28,703 nt of DNA from Thermococcus sp. (GTDB lineage: Archaea > Methanobacteriota_B > Thermococci > Thermococcales > Thermococcaceae): positions 1 through 28,703 of the forward strand of contig JALVWX010000202.1 in assembly GCA_027023165.1 (NCBI GenBank), written 5' to 3'. The notes under the pieces were generated by a model that saw nothing but the letters and a program-made list of their open reading frames with translations, had not been told where the DNA came from and did no database searches. Shown in pieces: positions 27,046 through 28,703 of the stretch; position 1 is the stretch's first letter; each line of letters starts with the position of its first letter. A program made the position numbers and the translations under genes.

Positions 27046-28320
27046 ATGAGCATTCTCATCAAAAACGGTAAGGTCATCTACGGGGAGAACTTCGAGGTCG
27101 TTGAGGCTGATGTGCTGATCGAGGGGAACCGGATAGCGAAGGTCGCGAAGGGTATAAACAAGAGTGCCGACACCGTTATAGACGCCAAGGGGAGGGTCGT
27201 TTCTCCGGCCTTCATCAACCTCCACACCCACTCGCCGATGGGCCTCTTCCGCGGTCTGGCCGACGACCTTCCGCTGATGGACTGGCTCCAGAACCACATC
27301 TGGCCGCGTGAGGCGAAGCTTACTCGCGAGTACACGAAGGTCGGAGCGTACCTCGGCGCTCTGGAGATGATAAAATCCGGAACCGGGACGTTCCTCGACA
27401 TGTACTTCTTCATGGACGGCGTTGCGGAGGTGGCCCTCGAGAGCGGCCTCCGCGGTTACCTCTCCTACGGGATGATAGATCTTGGCGACCCGGAGAAGAC
27501 CGAGAAGGAGATAAGGGAAGCCCTTCGCGTGATGGAGTTCATCGAGAAGCTCGACTCCGACAGGGTTCACTTCGTCTTCGGGCCTCACGCGCCCTACACC
27601 TGCTCTATAGCCCTTCTCAAGGAGGTCAGAAGGCTCGCGAGCGAGCACGGGAAGCTGATAACCATCCACGTGAGCGAGACGATGGCCGAGATAGGTCAGA
27701 TAACCGAGCGCTACGGCAAGAGTCCAGTCGTTCTGCTCGACGACATTGGCTTCCTTGGGAGGGACGTTATCATCGCCCACGGCGTCTGGCTCGACAGCAG
27801 GGACATCCAGATACTCGCGAGGGAAGGCGTCACGGTCGCCCACAACCCCGGGAGCAACATGAAGCTCGCGAGCGGCGTCATGCCCCTCCAGAGGCTCCGG
27901 AATGCGGGCGTAAACGTCGGCCTCGGCACGGACGGAGCCGCGAGCAACAACAACCTCGACATGCTCGACGAGATGAAGTTAGCTGCCCTCCTCCACAAGG
28001 TTCACAACCTCGATCCTACCGTTGCAGATGCCAAAACCGTCTTCAGGATGGCCACGCTCAACGGGGCAAGGGCACTCGGAATCAAGGCGGGAATGATAAA
28101 GGAGGGCTACCTCGCCGATATCGCGATAATCAACTTCAACAAGCCCCACCTCAGGCCGGTGAACAACGTTATCAGCCACCTCGTCTATTCTGCTAACGGA
28201 AACGACGTGGAGACGACGATAGTGGACGGAAAGGTTTTAATGCTCGATGGGGAAATACTGACTCTGGACGAGGAGAAAATCCTCAGCGATGCGGAGAGGG
28301 TGATCGGTGAGCTGGCATGA
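27046..28320 (+). CDS. mtaD: MTA/SAH/5'-deoxyadenosine deaminase-type amidohydrolase
   Basis: A 424-residue metal-dependent amidohydrolase of the TM0936/DadD group, deaminating adenosine-type nucleosides such as methylthioadenosine, S-adenosylhomocysteine or 5'-deoxyadenosine. Metal ligands appear in order: HTHSPM (two His), HVSET, AHGVWL and GTDGAASNNNLDM. The N- and C-terminal beta-sandwich halves (ILIKNGKVIYG; TTIVDGKVLMLDG) complete the fold. GTG at 27037 is possible, but GGGTGGTG stands before ATG 27046, which I take as start. Two genes upstream is MTA phosphorylase, so methylthioadenosine recycling is a shared theme. The stop overlaps the next ATG by 4 nt (ATGA). Confidence 0.92.
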   Translation: MSILIKNGKVIYGENFEVVEADVLIEGNRIAKVAKGINKSADTVIDAKGRVVSPAFINLHTHSPMGLFRGLADDLPLMDWLQNHIWPREAKLTREYTKVGAYLGALEMIKSGTGTFLDMYFFMDGVAEVALESGLRGYLSYGMIDLGDPEKTEKEIREALRVMEFIEKLDSDRVHFVFGPHAPYTCSIALLKEVRRLASEHGKLITIHVSETMAEIGQITERYGKSPVVLLDDIGFLGRDVIIAHGVWLDSRDIQILAREGVTVAHNPGSNMKLASGVMPLQRLRNAGVNVGLGTDGAASNNNLDMLDEMKLAALLHKVHNLDPTVADAKTVFRMATLNGARALGIKAGMIKEGYLADIAIINFNKPHLRPVNNVISHLVYSANGNDVETTIVDGKVLMLDGEILTLDEEKILSDAERVIGELA

Positions 28321-28703
28321 TTGAGTTCGCCTTTGGGGTGGCCCTGCTCGTTGCCTACGTTCTTCTATTTTACAGGTACCACTTCACCAGCCGCCGCTCC
28401 ATGGCCTACTACTCCCTTGCCCTCTTCGCCCTCGCCGTTCCCTTCTTTGTGAAGGATGCAGGCGTTTACTTCGCTTCCCTCGCGTTCTCGGCTTCTTTCC
28501 TCTGGCTGGCCAACATCGAGGCCGCCGACGAGCTTTTCAAACCCCTGCCAAACGCCAGGGAGTTCCGCTACCTGGCCCTCGTTCCCCTCGCGGGCCTCAT
28601 CTTCCTCTTCCCGGAGCGTCCACTCGCATCCCTCCTCGTCCTTGCGGGGAGCATCGCGGGGGCGGGAATCTACATAACGCTCGCGAAGAGCGACGACCTC
28701 CGC
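28317..28703 (+). CDS. Membrane protein, 3'-truncated by window end
   Basis: The frame beginning ATG 28317 stays open for all 129 codons to the last base. It starts MIEFAFGVALLVAYVLLFYR and contains about four hydrophobic segments (around residues 3-20, 31-45, 50-65 and 85-120) separated by short charged loops. I do not recognise a family. It overlaps the deaminase stop by 4 nt, so it is translationally coupled to it. Because the C-terminus is missing, its size and function stay open. Confidence 0.75.
   Translation, partial: MIEFAFGVALLVAYVLLFYRYHFTSRRSMAYYSLALFALAVPFFVKDAGVYFASLAFSASFLWLANIEAADELFKPLPNAREFRYLALVPLAGLIFLFPERPLASLLVLAGSIAGAGIYITLAKSDDLR

Overview
The window reads as the replication-origin neighbourhood of a hyperthermophilic euryarchaeon of the order Thermococcales, most likely a GC-rich Thermococcus. 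The reasons are both subunits of the archaeal family-D DNA polymerase, a single Orc1/Cdc6, RadA, EndoMS/NucS, Kae1, archaeal-type PPAT and TPI, dense GGTG-type ribosome binding sites, and TATA boxes placed 20-35 nt before starts. Gene order also follows what I remember of Pyrococcus and Thermococcus: PbaB-like chaperone divergent from MTA phosphorylase, and cdc6-polB-polC in a row.

Layout. 1-4023 (+): an RNA m5C methyltransferase cut by the window edge, two tandem paralogous flippase-like membrane proteins and NAD kinase, all closely packed. 4020-7243 (-): a DUF835 membrane protein, Kae1, and the alpha subunit of an ADP-forming acyl-CoA synthetase. 7312-8524 (+): PPAT and triosephosphate isomerase. 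8595-9368 (-): an SDR oxidoreductase. 9528-9603 (+): tRNA-Gln(TTG), followed by about 545 bp of gene-free, hairpin-rich DNA. 10149-20647 (-): a zinc-ribbon protein, PolD large subunit (interrupted by a 478-residue intein at its catalytic motif), PolD small subunit, Orc1/Cdc6, and an uncharacterised protein. 20648-21367: a gene-free, AT-rich stretch that I interpret as oriC. 21368-24389 (+): a K+ channel with an RCK domain, RadA and EndoMS/NucS. 24386-25507 (-): a DUF473-like protein and a PbaB-like proteasome assembly chaperone. 25632-28703 (+): MTA phosphorylase, a secreted staphylococcal-type nuclease, an MTA/SAH deaminase-type amidohydrolase and the start of a membrane protein cut by the window end.

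How it fits together. The initiator, the replicative polymerase, the recombinase and the mismatch endonuclease flank the origin and are mostly transcribed away from it. The most striking signal is a dispersed palindromic motif, TCCA(C/G)TGGAA with extensions AACRAAACTCC and a G-run. It occurs eight times exactly and several times with a changed centre. I read it as the Orc1/Cdc6 recognition element (ORB/mini-ORB). Two full-length copies in opposite orientation bracket the AT-rich core. Others lie inside coding sequence: in the linker of PolD small subunit, at the C-terminus of the K+ channel and in the C-terminal tail of PPAT. Further observations are a trio of 13-bp direct repeats beside the origin, a glycolytic-regulon-like operator over the TPI ribosome binding site, and an inverted repeat in the divergent promoter of two CoA-metabolism genes. 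Coding calls rest on reading the proteins; no database search was possible.
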